64,000 bases of DNA from Amycolatopsis nivea (GTDB lineage: Bacteria > Actinomycetota > Actinomycetes > Mycobacteriales > Pseudonocardiaceae), in the NCBI RefSeq assembly GCF_004522235.1, contig NZ_SDLT01000015.1:127569-191568 (forward strand), read 5' to 3'. How positions within the stretch are numbered: the stretch's first letter is position 1; each line of letters opens with the position of its first letter. The translations under genes were made by a program, and so were the position numbers. Below the pieces are notes generated by a model, which worked only from the letters and a program-made list of their open reading frames with translations, was not told the origin of the DNA and did no database searches. Of this stretch, positions 16,953-25,135 are shown piece by piece.

Positions 16953-17647
16953 TGAGCTTCTTCACGGACGGTCCTCGCGAGCGCCCCCTGTTCCCGGTGC
17001 GGGAACGGGAGCTGTTCGGCTACGAGGGCCGTCCGTGGACGGGCCCGCCGGCCGACCACATCGTGCCCGCGCTGGTGCCGTGGGCGACGCCGCTGGGCCG
17101 GTCCGAGCGCACCATCGTGGCGCTGCGCGCGGTCGAGGTGTGGCCGGAGGCGATGACGCTGCGGATCGCGGTGTATTCGCGCGACCGCATGGACGGCGCG
17201 CCGCTGATCGGCCACCGGCGCGTCCCGGACTACAACTCGCTGCTGGTCGGCGTGCTGTTCCCGGACGGCGGACGGGCCAGTTCCGAAACGGTTTCGGTGC
17301 CGAGCGCGGGCGAACCGCACGAGCCGGTGCTGCGCGTCGAGGAAGGCAGCGGCTCGGAGTTCCGCTACGAGCATCCGGTGTTCGTGTGGCCGCTGCCCAG
17401 CGCCGGCCCGCTGAAGGTGATCGTGCAGTGGCTCGACCGCGAGATCGCCGAAACGCACACCAAACTCGACGGCGGACGGCTGCGTGCCGCCGCGCTCGAA
17501 GCCAGCGAACTGTGGCCCGGGTTGCCGAAGCGGCCGGGCAACGGTGTCGCGATGCGCCAGATCGCCGCCGAGGTCACCGAGGCGGGCGGCCCCGGGCCGA
17601 CCGCCGGGCCCGGTCTGCCGCAGCGGCGGCGCTCCACTGGCGAGTGA
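16952..17647 (+). CDS. Conserved hypothetical protein downstream of SPFH
   Basis: The 231-residue protein overlaps the SPFH stop (TGATG) and is therefore co-translated. No signal peptide or membrane helix is present. The central part (about 50-165) alternates hydrophobic strands with charged turns (IVALRAVEVWPEAMTLRIAVYSR, FRYEHPVFVWPLPSAGPLKVIVQWLD), suggesting a beta-sandwich. The last 25 residues are low complexity (Gly/Pro/Arg). I do not recognise the family. Context suggests it works with the SPFH/NfeD pair or the PknL kinase. Confidence 0.7.
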   Translation: MSFFTDGPRERPLFPVRERELFGYEGRPWTGPPADHIVPALVPWATPLGRSERTIVALRAVEVWPEAMTLRIAVYSRDRMDGAPLIGHRRVPDYNSLLVGVLFPDGGRASSETVSVPSAGEPHEPVLRVEEGSGSEFRYEHPVFVWPLPSAGPLKVIVQWLDREIAETHTKLDGGRLRAAALEASELWPGLPKRPGNGVAMRQIAAEVTEAGGPGPTAGPGLPQRRRSTGE

Positions 17648-17704
17648 AATTTCGCGGAATTAGCGTCCTCGCAACATCACGGCCGTGCGCCGGTCACACC
17701 CGGA

Positions 17705-17710
17705 TAGTGT
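17705..17710 (+). promoter_or_regulatory. Candidate -10 box for the WS/DGAT gene
   Basis: TAGTGT lies about 42 bases before ATG 17752, which also has a ribosome-binding site (GAAGGTGG). Confidence 0.3.
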
Positions 17711-17751
17711 CGTTGCATTCGCCCTCGACGTCCGACGTTGGAAGGTGGACC

Positions 17752-19023
17752 ATGGCGCCTGCCCCGCTCAGCTCGCTCGATGTCGCTTTTCTTTGCCTCT
17801 CCAAGGAAACCGCGCCGATGCAGATGGGCGCGGCGCTGGTTTTCGCGCCGGAGGAGGCGATCGATCCGGACCGGCTGACCGCGCTGCTCGCGCGCCGAGC
17901 GGCGGATATTCCGCCGCTGCGCCGGAAAATCCGCGCCGGACTGTTCCCGCCCGGCTCCGCGACGTGGGTGGACGACCCGGATTTCCGGGCAGTGCACCAC
18001 ATCCGGCACCACCGGCTCACGACGCTGTACGACCCGGACCCGCTGCCGGAATTCGCGGCGAGGTGGATCGCCGAACCGCTCGACCCGCATCGTCCGTTGT
18101 GGGAACTCGCTGTGGTGACCGGCTTTCCGGACGGGAGCTTCGCGGTGCTGCTCAAACTGCACCACGCGTTGACCGACGGGGCGGGCGCGTACGCCGTCGC
18201 GGCGGGGCTTCTGGACGGATTGCCGATCCCGGAGCGCGCACCGGTGATTCCGCAGCCGCGTTCGCCGCTCAGCGCGGCGTGGGAGACAGCGGGAATCGCG
18301 TCGTCGGTGGTCCGGGCGGCGCGTCCGCCGTGCCTGCCGCTGGCCGCACCCGCCACCGCCGAACGACGCCTCGGTTTCACCCGGTTGGCGTCGGCCGATC
18401 TTCGCCGGATCCGGCGAACGCACGGCGGCACCACCAACGACGTGGTGCTCGCGGTGCTTTCCGGCGCGTTGCGCGAATGGTTCGTCAACCGCGGCATTCG
18501 CGCGACGGGACGGTCGGTGCGCGCGCTGATTCCCGTGAGCGTGCGCGGGAGGGCGGCTGAGCAACGGGGCGGGAACAAGCTTTCCGGCTATTTGTGCGAT
18601 CTGCCGATCGGATTGGACGATCCGGTGCGGCGGCTGGCCGAAGTGCGCGCCTCGATGGCACGCAACAAAGCCGCTGGCCCTGCTCGCGGAGCTGGGGCGT
18701 TTCCGCTGCTGGCTGACCGGATGCCCGCGGCGCTGCACCGGCTCGGGACGCGGACTGCGGGGTTGGCCGCGCCGTTGCTGTTCGACCTGGTGGTGACGAC
18801 TGTTCCGGTGCCGCGCGCGCGGCACGCGCTCGATGGTGCGCCGTTGGCGGAGGTGTATCCGTTCGTGCCGTTGGCTCCGCGCCAGGCTGTGGGTATCGCG
18901 GTCGCGCCTTATCGCGACAGTGTCCACATCGGACTGCAGGCGAACGCGGACGCGGTGGCGGACCTCGGCTCGCTGCGCGACGCGGTGGCCAAGTCGGCGG
19001 CGGAACTGCTGGACGTTTCGTGA
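17752..19023 (+). CDS. Wax ester synthase/diacylglycerol acyltransferase (WS/DGAT) family protein
   Basis: The 423-residue product has the active-site motif HHxxxDG as HHALTDG near residue 140. The N-terminal PLSSLDVAFLCLSKETAPMQMGA, the central TNDVVLAVLSGALREW and the PVSVR...GNKLSGYLCDLP segment are all typical of the family. These enzymes esterify fatty acyl-CoA to alcohols or diacylglycerol at the inner membrane face, building storage lipid. The protein is slightly shorter than the usual 450-480 residues. A ribosome-binding site precedes ATG 17752. A convergent hairpin overlapping the stop codon ends the transcript before aroG. Confidence 0.88.
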   Translation: MAPAPLSSLDVAFLCLSKETAPMQMGAALVFAPEEAIDPDRLTALLARRAADIPPLRRKIRAGLFPPGSATWVDDPDFRAVHHIRHHRLTTLYDPDPLPEFAARWIAEPLDPHRPLWELAVVTGFPDGSFAVLLKLHHALTDGAGAYAVAAGLLDGLPIPERAPVIPQPRSPLSAAWETAGIASSVVRAARPPCLPLAAPATAERRLGFTRLASADLRRIRRTHGGTTNDVVLAVLSGALREWFVNRGIRATGRSVRALIPVSVRGRAAEQRGGNKLSGYLCDLPIGLDDPVRRLAEVRASMARNKAAGPARGAGAFPLLADRMPAALHRLGTRTAGLAAPLLFDLVVTTVPVPRARHALDGAPLAEVYPFVPLAPRQAVGIAVAPYRDSVHIGLQANADAVADLGSLRDAVAKSAAELLDVS

Positions 19024-19059
19024 GTGGCTAGGCCGGTTCTCACCGGCCTAGCCACTCAC
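19020..19059. terminator. Bidirectional hairpin terminator between WS/DGAT and aroG
   Basis: Perfect 17-bp arms (19020-19036, 19043-19059) enclose a 6-base loop. The hairpin begins inside the WS/DGAT stop codon and ends 9 bases before the aroG stop, serving both convergent genes. Confidence 0.8.
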
Positions 19060-19068
19060 CAGCTGTGC

Positions 19069-20460
19069 TCAGCCGCGCAGCATCTCCGCCACTAGGAAGG
19101 CCAGTTCCAGCGACTGCTGGGTGTTGAGCCGCGGGTCGCAGGCGGTCTCGTAGCGGCCGGAGAGGTCGACGTCGGAGATTTCCTGTGCGCCGCCGAGGCA
19201 TTCGGTGACGTCTTCGCCGGTCAGCTCGACGTGGATGCCGCCGGGGTAGGTGCCGAGCTTGTGGTGCACCTCGAAGAAGCCCTGGACCTCGTCGACGATG
19301 CGGTCGAAGTGCCGGGTCTTGTAGCCGGTGGACGATTCGTGCGTGTTGCCGTGCATCGGGTCGCACTGCCAGATGACCTTGTGCCCGGACGATTCGACCT
19401 TCTCCACGATGGCGGGCAGCACCTCGCGGACCTTGCCGTTGCCCATCCGGGAGATCAGCGTGAGCCGCCCCGGTTCGTTGCGCGGGTCGAGGCGCTCGAC
19501 GTACTCCAGGGCCTGTTCCGGCGTGGTCGTCGGGCCGATCTTGAGCCCGATCGGGTTCGACAGCAGTTCGGCGAACGCGATGTGCGCGCCGTCGAGCTGG
19601 CGGGTGCGCTCGCCGATCCACAGGAAGTGCGAGGACAGGTTGTACAGCTTCGGGTTCGCCGCGTCGGCCTGGTCCAGGCGCAGCATCGCGCGCTCGTAGT
19701 CGAGCAGCAGCGCCTCGTGGCTGGCGAAGATCTCGGTGTACTGCAGCGACGTGTCGGTGACGCCGCAGGCGTTCATGAACCGCAGGCCGCGGTCGATCTC
19801 GGCGGCGAGCGCCTCGTAGCGCTCCCCCGCCGGCGACGAGGACACGAAGTCCTTGTTCCAGTCGTGCACCTGGTGCAGGTCGGCCATGCCGGCCCCGGTG
19901 AGCGCGCGGACCAGGTTCATCGCCGCGCCCGCGTTCGCGTAGGCGCGGATCATCCGGCCCGGGTCCGGCACCCGCAGCTCCGGCTTGGCGACGAGCGAGT
20001 TGATGATGTCGCCGCGGTAGACCGGCAGCCCGAGCGCGTCGGTGCCGGACGAGCGCGGCTTCGCGTACTGGCCCGCGATCCGGCCGACCTTCACCACCGG
20101 CAGGCTGGCCCCGTAGGTGAGCACGACGGCCATCTGCAGCAGCGTGCGCAGGTTCGCCCGGATGTGCGGTTCGGTGTTGGACTCGAACGTCTCCGCGCAG
20201 TCCCCGCCCTGCAGCAGGAACGCCTCCCCGCGGGCCACCATGGCGAGCCGGCTCTTCAACCGGTCGATCTCGGCGGGCACGGTGATCGGCGGCACGCTCT
20301 CCAGCACGCCGCGCACCCGCTTGGCCAGCGCGGCGTCCGGCCACTCCGGCTGCTGCGCGGCGGGCAGCGACAAGGCGGTGTCGAGGCGGTCCCGCAGCTC
20401 AGGAGGCAACGGCGGCAGCTCGGGGAGAGTGTCTACGGGAACGTCGACTGTCCAGTTCAC
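19069..20460 (-). CDS. aroG: Class II 3-deoxy-7-phosphoheptulonate (DAHP) synthase
   Basis: The 463-residue plant/actinobacterial type II enzyme condenses phosphoenolpyruvate and erythrose 4-phosphate, the entry step of the shikimate pathway. Conserved segments include LLQGGDCAETF (metal-binding Cys), RIAGQYAKPRSS (PEP-binding Arg/Lys), IGLKIGPTTTPEQ, WQCDPMHGNT and the Glu in GGIHVELTGEDVTECLGG. GTG 20460 is chosen because translation from it starts NWTVDVPVDTLPELPP, as in relatives, and TATCCT lies 7 bases upstream (leaderless). In M. tuberculosis aroG (Rv2178c) is also close to pknL. It supplies chorismate to the trp genes further right. Confidence 0.96.
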   Translation of the reverse strand: MNWTVDVPVDTLPELPPLPPELRDRLDTALSLPAAQQPEWPDAALAKRVRGVLESVPPITVPAEIDRLKSRLAMVARGEAFLLQGGDCAETFESNTEPHIRANLRTLLQMAVVLTYGASLPVVKVGRIAGQYAKPRSSGTDALGLPVYRGDIINSLVAKPELRVPDPGRMIRAYANAGAAMNLVRALTGAGMADLHQVHDWNKDFVSSSPAGERYEALAAEIDRGLRFMNACGVTDTSLQYTEIFASHEALLLDYERAMLRLDQADAANPKLYNLSSHFLWIGERTRQLDGAHIAFAELLSNPIGLKIGPTTTPEQALEYVERLDPRNEPGRLTLISRMGNGKVREVLPAIVEKVESSGHKVIWQCDPMHGNTHESSTGYKTRHFDRIVDEVQGFFEVHHKLGTYPGGIHVELTGEDVTECLGGAQEISDVDLSGRYETACDPRLNTQQSLELAFLVAEMLRG

Positions 20461-20467
20461 GCGTCTC

Positions 20468-20473
20468 AGGATA
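20468..20473 (-). promoter_or_regulatory. Candidate -10 box for leaderless aroG
   Basis: TATCCT on the minus strand, 7 bases before GTG 20460. It gives aroG a promoter of its own, 52 bases after the STAND gene. Confidence 0.5.
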
Positions 20474-20512
20474 GGGTCTGCCGCCTTCGCCCGGGCCGGT
20501 GGGCGGCGAGGG

Positions 20513-23500
20513 TCACGCGTCCGGGGCGTCTTGGCGGTACAGGGCGCCGAATCGGTCGGCCACGTCCAGCAGACCTGCGAGTTCGGCTGTTTCAAGGGCT
20601 GGGACGATGACCGACCAGTGGTCGAGGCTGACCGCTTCGGCGAGGATCCGGCGGCGCTCGTCCGGCGGGGCGGCGGCGGAGATCTCGACCAGCAGACGGG
20701 CGCGGTCGTCCGCGGATTCGACGAGACGGGTCCGGGCGAGTGCGCGGGGCAGGTCGTGCTTGGCCAGTTCCGGCAGGAACGCCAGGGTGAGCCGGTCCCG
20801 TTCCTGATCGCTTTCGACGCTCTCGAAGACAGTCTCGGCCTGGTCCAGGTGCCCGGCCGCGGCCAGGCCGCGGACCAGGAGCCGCCGGGCAGACACCCGG
20901 AACGCCTCGTTCAGGTATCCGCACAGCTCGAGGGCCGCCGCGACCTCACCGCGCGCTGCCAGGTCCTCGATCGCGTCCTCGATCGCCAGCTCGGAGTTGT
21001 CCTCCTCGCGACCGGCGGCCACCAGTTCGACGACCTCGGCGGGTTCGCCCACCGCGGCCAGCATCACGATGGCCGCACGCCGGTCGAGCCGCACGAACTC
21101 CCGGTCCGGGGACTTCTCCGCCATCCCGCTCCGCACGTACTCCGCGACCCGGGACAGCGCGGCCCGGTCGCCGTCGGCCCGGAGCCTGCGGGCGAGCAGG
21201 ACCACGGGTTCCCGCATCGCCGACCAGAATCCGACGCCGCGGATCAGCTTCTCGGCGATCAGCGGATCTCCCTTTTCCGCGAGAAGGCACGCCAGCGACT
21301 TGATTTCCCTCAGCCCCTGCCATTCCGAGCGCACCAGCGGAGCGAGCAGCTCGGCCCGGCGGACGTCGCCTGCCGCGACGACGGTTGTGCTCAGCGCACC
21401 GATCGCCGCTGCCGCCCGCGGATCGTCCGCCGCACGGCGGGTCATCGATTCGGCCCGCTCCGCCGCCTCGTGCGCGCGGGCGCGGTCCAGGGTCGCCAGC
21501 AGCGCATCCGCCAGGGACACGAACCGGTCCGCGTCGCTTTGCAGTTCGCGGGCCGACCGGCGGGTGGAGAGGTGGCGGGCAGCCCACTGGAAGGCCTGGT
21601 CGGGCTGGCCCGCGGCCACGAGTGCCTGGACGAACCGGTTCACCGCGTCGCGCCGGGCGAAGGGGTCGGTCATCGCATCGAGCATTGGGGGAATGTCCGC
21701 CAGCCTGCCCGCATCGGCCAGGAAATCGATCAGGACAGGCACCAACGTGTGCTCGCGGTGCGCCTCGGCGGATCTCGCGTCGACAGCTGCGACCGGGTCG
21801 TCCGCCGCGGCCAGTTCAGCGGTGACGTCGAGGCGGAACAGCACTCCGGACGCGCCGTGCTCCTGTGCGAAGGCGCGTGCCCGCTCGACTTCGCCCCGCT
21901 GGACGAGCCGCTGTGCGATCTCCGCGAACGCCTTGTCCCGGCTCATATCGCGAGTCATCGCACCGGCCAGTTCCGCGGCCACGGCCACGTCGTCGACAGC
22001 CTGCACCGCCAGTTCGCTCAGTGTCCGGTCCCTAAGGTCTTCGCGGGAAATCTCCCTGGCCAGCTGCCCGGCCCGGGAGAGGTCCGGTTCGGCGACGGCG
22101 GCGATCCGCCGGCGTTGATCCGCGCTGACCCGCACGGCGATCCGCACGGCCGCGTCAGGCTTCCCGCCGTACCCCAACGCGACCGCGGTTTCCGCGAGCA
22201 GGGAGTCGCGCAGCTCCGGATCGTGCTCGTCGTCGGCCAGCTGCTCGGCTCGCTCCGGCTGTCCGGCGCGGACCAGCTCACCGGACAGCTCGAGCAGTGC
22301 CCGCCTGCGCGAAACGGGATCGGTCATGGACTGCGCGAGCGCCACGGCGTGGTCGAACTGCCCCAGCGCGGCCCACACCGCGGGCAAGCGCACCGGCGTG
22401 ATCTTGTTGCGGTCGCGGAAATTGTCCCGGTACGTGTCGAGCGTGACGAGCCGGACGAGGTCGGGATCGTCGGACGCGAGCAGAGCGGCGCGGGCGGCGT
22501 CCAGCTCCCCCATCGCGGCCAGGTCGCCGCCGGATACGTCCAGCAGGCGTTCGTGCCTCGCCGGGTCTCCGGCCAGGTCGACGAGAGCGGTCACGTCGCC
22601 GCTTTCCTGGACCAGCCGGAAGTAGCCGCGCAGCAGGAATTGGGGCGTGTCCGGCGGCCAGCCCGCCGACCGGTATCCGGCGGCCCATTCGTCGATCGCC
22701 GCGCGGTACCGGGACAGTTCGCCGCCGAGGGCTTCGACGGCCTCGCGTTGCAGATTCTCGTGGCCCAGCAGGAAAACCGCCGGGGCCTCGCGGGGTCGCC
22801 AATGCGCTGGGCGCCGGGTGAACGAACGACTCGCCACACTGTTCAGCACTCGTTCGACGTCGCGTGGGCGCCGCTGGGTCAGCTGCGCCAGGTCGTCGCT
22901 GCTGAGGCCGCCGCGAGCCGCGACGAGGAAACCCAGCAGGTCCTCTTGGTCGCGGAGCAGTGCGTCTAGCTCGTGCTCCATATCGGCCTTCGCCGCGACG
23001 GCTGCGGGCGAAGGCGCCAGGGAACGCTCGATTCCGGGAGCCCGCAACGGATGATCGCCGCGGACGTCGGGCGGGACTCCGGGGTTGAGGCGGCTCGCGA
23101 CGATCACGCGGAGACCGTTTTCGGGGAACGGCAGCAGCGCGGCGATGCTGTGGCCGCCGGAGCTGGCGCCGCGATCCTCGTCCAGTCCGTCGACGACCAG
23201 CACCAAGCGCTCGCCGCGGTTTCGGCAGTATGCGGCGGCTTCGGCGAAGACCGCGTTGAGGTTTCGCGCCTCGGGGTCCTTCGCCGCGCCCAGGACTTCG
23301 GCCAGTTGCTCCTGGACGACGTCTACGAACGCCTCACGCGTGTCGTCGCCGAGCGAACGCGCCGTGACGAAGAAGGACACCACCCGCACTCCCTCGGGCG
23401 GCGAGAGGACGAACGAGGCCATCAGAGCCGACTTGCCGGTCCAGGGAGCCGCGCGCCACCACACGTACGCGGGAGCGTCGTCCGGGGCGGTGCAGAAGCG

Positions 23501-23683
23501 GGCGAGTTCAGCCAGTTCCGTTTCGCGGCCGACGAGCTGGTCCGGGGCTACCTGGCGCACCCATTGCCGGTAGCGGGACCGGGCGGGCGGAGCCGCGTGG
23601 ACGACGACCGAGTCGGCGTGACCCACCTGCACGACCTTGCCCGTGACCGGGCCCAAGACCTGGTTCGTGATCCGTTCGTCCAC
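20513..23683 (-). CDS. STAND (NLR-like) NTPase with N-terminal RHIM-like motif and long helical repeat tail
   Basis: This is a 1056-residue single-gene protein. Residues 7-30 form a short Gly/Val-rich motif with core VVQVGHADSVVVH that resembles RHIM-like amyloid signalling motifs of bacterial NLR proteins. An NTPase follows with a variant Walker A (AAPWTGKS, 78-85, first Gly replaced by Ala) and Walker B (RLVLVVDGLDED, 159-170). Residues about 235-300 look like a winged-helix module. From about 400 to the end there are more than 15 degenerate two-helix repeats rich in Ala/Leu/Arg, TPR/HEAT-like. Such architecture fits a signal-activated sensor, perhaps in defence or cell-fate control; this is inference. 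GTG 23683 has a GGAGGGGG site. aroG follows 52 bases later with its own promoter. Confidence 0.75.
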   Translation of the reverse strand: MDERITNQVLGPVTGKVVQVGHADSVVVHAAPPARSRYRQWVRQVAPDQLVGRETELAELARFCTAPDDAPAYVWWRAAPWTGKSALMASFVLSPPEGVRVVSFFVTARSLGDDTREAFVDVVQEQLAEVLGAAKDPEARNLNAVFAEAAAYCRNRGERLVLVVDGLDEDRGASSGGHSIAALLPFPENGLRVIVASRLNPGVPPDVRGDHPLRAPGIERSLAPSPAAVAAKADMEHELDALLRDQEDLLGFLVAARGGLSSDDLAQLTQRRPRDVERVLNSVASRSFTRRPAHWRPREAPAVFLLGHENLQREAVEALGGELSRYRAAIDEWAAGYRSAGWPPDTPQFLLRGYFRLVQESGDVTALVDLAGDPARHERLLDVSGGDLAAMGELDAARAALLASDDPDLVRLVTLDTYRDNFRDRNKITPVRLPAVWAALGQFDHAVALAQSMTDPVSRRRALLELSGELVRAGQPERAEQLADDEHDPELRDSLLAETAVALGYGGKPDAAVRIAVRVSADQRRRIAAVAEPDLSRAGQLAREISREDLRDRTLSELAVQAVDDVAVAAELAGAMTRDMSRDKAFAEIAQRLVQRGEVERARAFAQEHGASGVLFRLDVTAELAAADDPVAAVDARSAEAHREHTLVPVLIDFLADAGRLADIPPMLDAMTDPFARRDAVNRFVQALVAAGQPDQAFQWAARHLSTRRSARELQSDADRFVSLADALLATLDRARAHEAAERAESMTRRAADDPRAAAAIGALSTTVVAAGDVRRAELLAPLVRSEWQGLREIKSLACLLAEKGDPLIAEKLIRGVGFWSAMREPVVLLARRLRADGDRAALSRVAEYVRSGMAEKSPDREFVRLDRRAAIVMLAAVGEPAEVVELVAAGREEDNSELAIEDAIEDLAARGEVAAALELCGYLNEAFRVSARRLLVRGLAAAGHLDQAETVFESVESDQERDRLTLAFLPELAKHDLPRALARTRLVESADDRARLLVEISAAAPPDERRRILAEAVSLDHWSVIVPALETAELAGLLDVADRFGALYRQDAPDA

Positions 23684-23738
23684 CTGGGCGTCCCCCTCCG
23701 ACGCGGTTCAGCTTCGCACGAACCGTGTCGGCCGGGTC

Positions 23739-23768
23739 ACATTGGCTGGAAGGTGACACTGGTGTCAA
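23739..23768. promoter_or_regulatory. Promoter for the STAND gene overlapped by a 14-bp dyad
   Basis: On the minus strand, TTGACA (23768-23763) and CAATGT (23744-23739) are spaced 18 bases, pointing at the STAND gene. The dyad TGACACtgGTGTCA (23754-23767) overlaps the -35. The nearby MerR gene, convergent to the oxidoreductase, is a possible binder, so the dyad may control either divergent gene. Confidence 0.45.
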
Positions 23769-23816
23769 GAAATAGCGTCGTTCCCGAACCGAGCCTGCCG
23801 CGGAAGGGACAAGCGA

Positions 23817-24704
23817 ATGAGCACTGCCTTGGGATACCGGGCATTCGGCGCTGCCGACGTCCAGGAGTTCTTCGACCGGCCTGACCCGGTGCCCGGCCCC
23901 GCCGAGGTGCTGGTCCGGGTCGCGGCCGCGGGGGTGAATCCGCTCGATCATCTGCTGCGGTCCGGGCACGTCCCCGACCTGAACGGGCGCCTGCCGTTCC
24001 CTCAGGTCATCGGGATGGAAGCGGCGGGAACGGTGCTCGCCGCGGGAGAAGACGTGACCGGCCTCGACGTCGGCGACCGGGTCACCGGGTTCGCGCTGAC
24101 CGGCGCGGGGACGTACGCGGAAACGACGCTGCTGCTCGGCGAGTCCACCGCTCGCATTCCCGACGCTCTCCCGTGGACCTGGGCGGCGACCATTCCCGTC
24201 GCGGGCACCACGACGCTGGACGTGCTCGACCAGCTCGATCTGCCGAAGGGCGCGTCGCTGCTGGTGAACGGGATCGGCGGGGGCGTCGGCATCGCGTTGG
24301 CGCAGCTGGCGCGGGACCGGGGGCTCGTCGTTACAGGCACGGGCAGCACGGCCAAGCGGCCCCTCGCGGCGAAGTACGGCGCTGCGTTCATCGACTACAC
24401 GACGGAAAGCGTCGAGGGCAGTTTCGACGCCGTGGTCGACACAGTTGGCGGCCAGTCCCTTCGCGACGTCGCGCCGTTAGGGAAGAAGCTCGTCGCGGTC
24501 GGGGATGCGTCGGTGACCGAACTCGGCGGCGAATTCGTTCGTCGTCGGCTCGATCGGGCGAGTCTGGAACGCGTCGCTGAGCTGATGGCCGAAGGACGGC
24601 TCGATCCGAACATCACCGGGACCTATCCGCTCGCACGGGCTCATGAAGCGTTGGCGCTGGTCGAGTCCCGGCATGCCGCGGACAAGCTAGTCATCAGCAT
24701 CTAG
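23817..24704 (+). CDS. MDR-superfamily NADP-dependent oxidoreductase (quinone oxidoreductase-like)
   Basis: The 295-residue medium-chain dehydrogenase/reductase has no zinc-binding Cys/His sets, as in quinone oxidoreductases. The N-terminal GroES-like domain contains VLVRVAAAGVNPLDHLLRSG and IGMEAAGTVLAAGEDV. The Rossmann domain has LLVNGIGGGVGIALAQLARDRG, where a GxGxxG-like loop binds NADP(H). It probably reduces quinones or activated alkenes in the cytosol. The convergent MerR gene shares the CTAG at the two stop codons, a common pairing in which the MerR protein controls the oxidoreductase. A GAAGGGA site precedes ATG 23817. Confidence 0.88.
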   Translation: MSTALGYRAFGAADVQEFFDRPDPVPGPAEVLVRVAAAGVNPLDHLLRSGHVPDLNGRLPFPQVIGMEAAGTVLAAGEDVTGLDVGDRVTGFALTGAGTYAETTLLLGESTARIPDALPWTWAATIPVAGTTTLDVLDQLDLPKGASLLVNGIGGGVGIALAQLARDRGLVVTGTGSTAKRPLAAKYGAAFIDYTTESVEGSFDAVVDTVGGQSLRDVAPLGKKLVAVGDASVTELGGEFVRRRLDRASLERVAELMAEGRLDPNITGTYPLARAHEALALVESRHAADKLVISI

Positions 24705-25072
24705 CACGAGACGGACTCGCCTTGCCGGTACCGAGTGTTCGCCTCGATCAGCACGTCCAGCGCGGCGCGGGCGTCGGCGAGGCGGGCGATGTCGGCGGTC
24801 AGCCGGTCGCGTTCGGACACCATGGTGGTGAAAGCGTCTTCGATGACGGCCGCGTCGTCGCTGTGCACGCAGGGCAGCAGCCGGGCGATCACCTTGCTGT
24901 GCAAGCCCGCGGCGAACAACCGGCGGATCAGTTCGACCCGTTCGACCTCGGTCGCCAGGTAATGCCGCTGCCCGCCCGCGGACCGGGTGCTGTGCACCAG
25001 GCCCTGCTGCTCGTAGTACCGCAGCGAGCGGGCGCTGACCCCGGTCTTCCGGGCTAATTCACCGATTCGCAC
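24701..25072 (-). CDS. MerR family transcriptional regulator
   Basis: The 123-residue product has the classic MerR winged-helix N-terminus (MRIGELARKTGVSARSLRYYEQQGLV...GGQRHYLATEVERVELIRRL). A dimerisation helix (AFTTMVSERDRLTADIARLADARAAL) follows. One Cys sits at CVHSD and one at the C-terminal residue, not in a metal-site arrangement, so the effector is probably an organic or oxidant signal. GTG 25072 has TACGCT 7 bases upstream (leaderless). Its stop interlocks with the oxidoreductase stop. The likely target is the oxidoreductase promoter region holding the dyad at 23754-23767. Confidence 0.9.
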   Translation of the reverse strand: MRIGELARKTGVSARSLRYYEQQGLVHSTRSAGGQRHYLATEVERVELIRRLFAAGLHSKVIARLLPCVHSDDAAVIEDAFTTMVSERDRLTADIARLADARAALDVLIEANTRYRQGESVSC

Positions 25073-25079
25073 GCTCTCC

Positions 25080-25085
25080 AGCGTA
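25080..25085 (-). promoter_or_regulatory. Candidate -10 box for leaderless merR-family gene
   Basis: TACGCT on the minus strand, 7 bases before GTG 25072. The gltBD terminator hairpin lies just upstream. Confidence 0.45.
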
Positions 25086-25091
25086 AAGAAA

Positions 25092-25123
25092 CGGGCCCCG
25101 GCGCGCCGTTGCGCCGGGGCCCG
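25092..25123 (-). terminator. Hairpin terminator of the gltBD operon
   Basis: Perfect 13-bp arms (25092-25104, 25111-25123) enclose a 6-base loop, 12 bases beyond the gltD stop. It isolates the MerR gene from gltBD read-through. Confidence 0.75.
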
Positions 25124-25135
25124 AGCTCGAACCGA

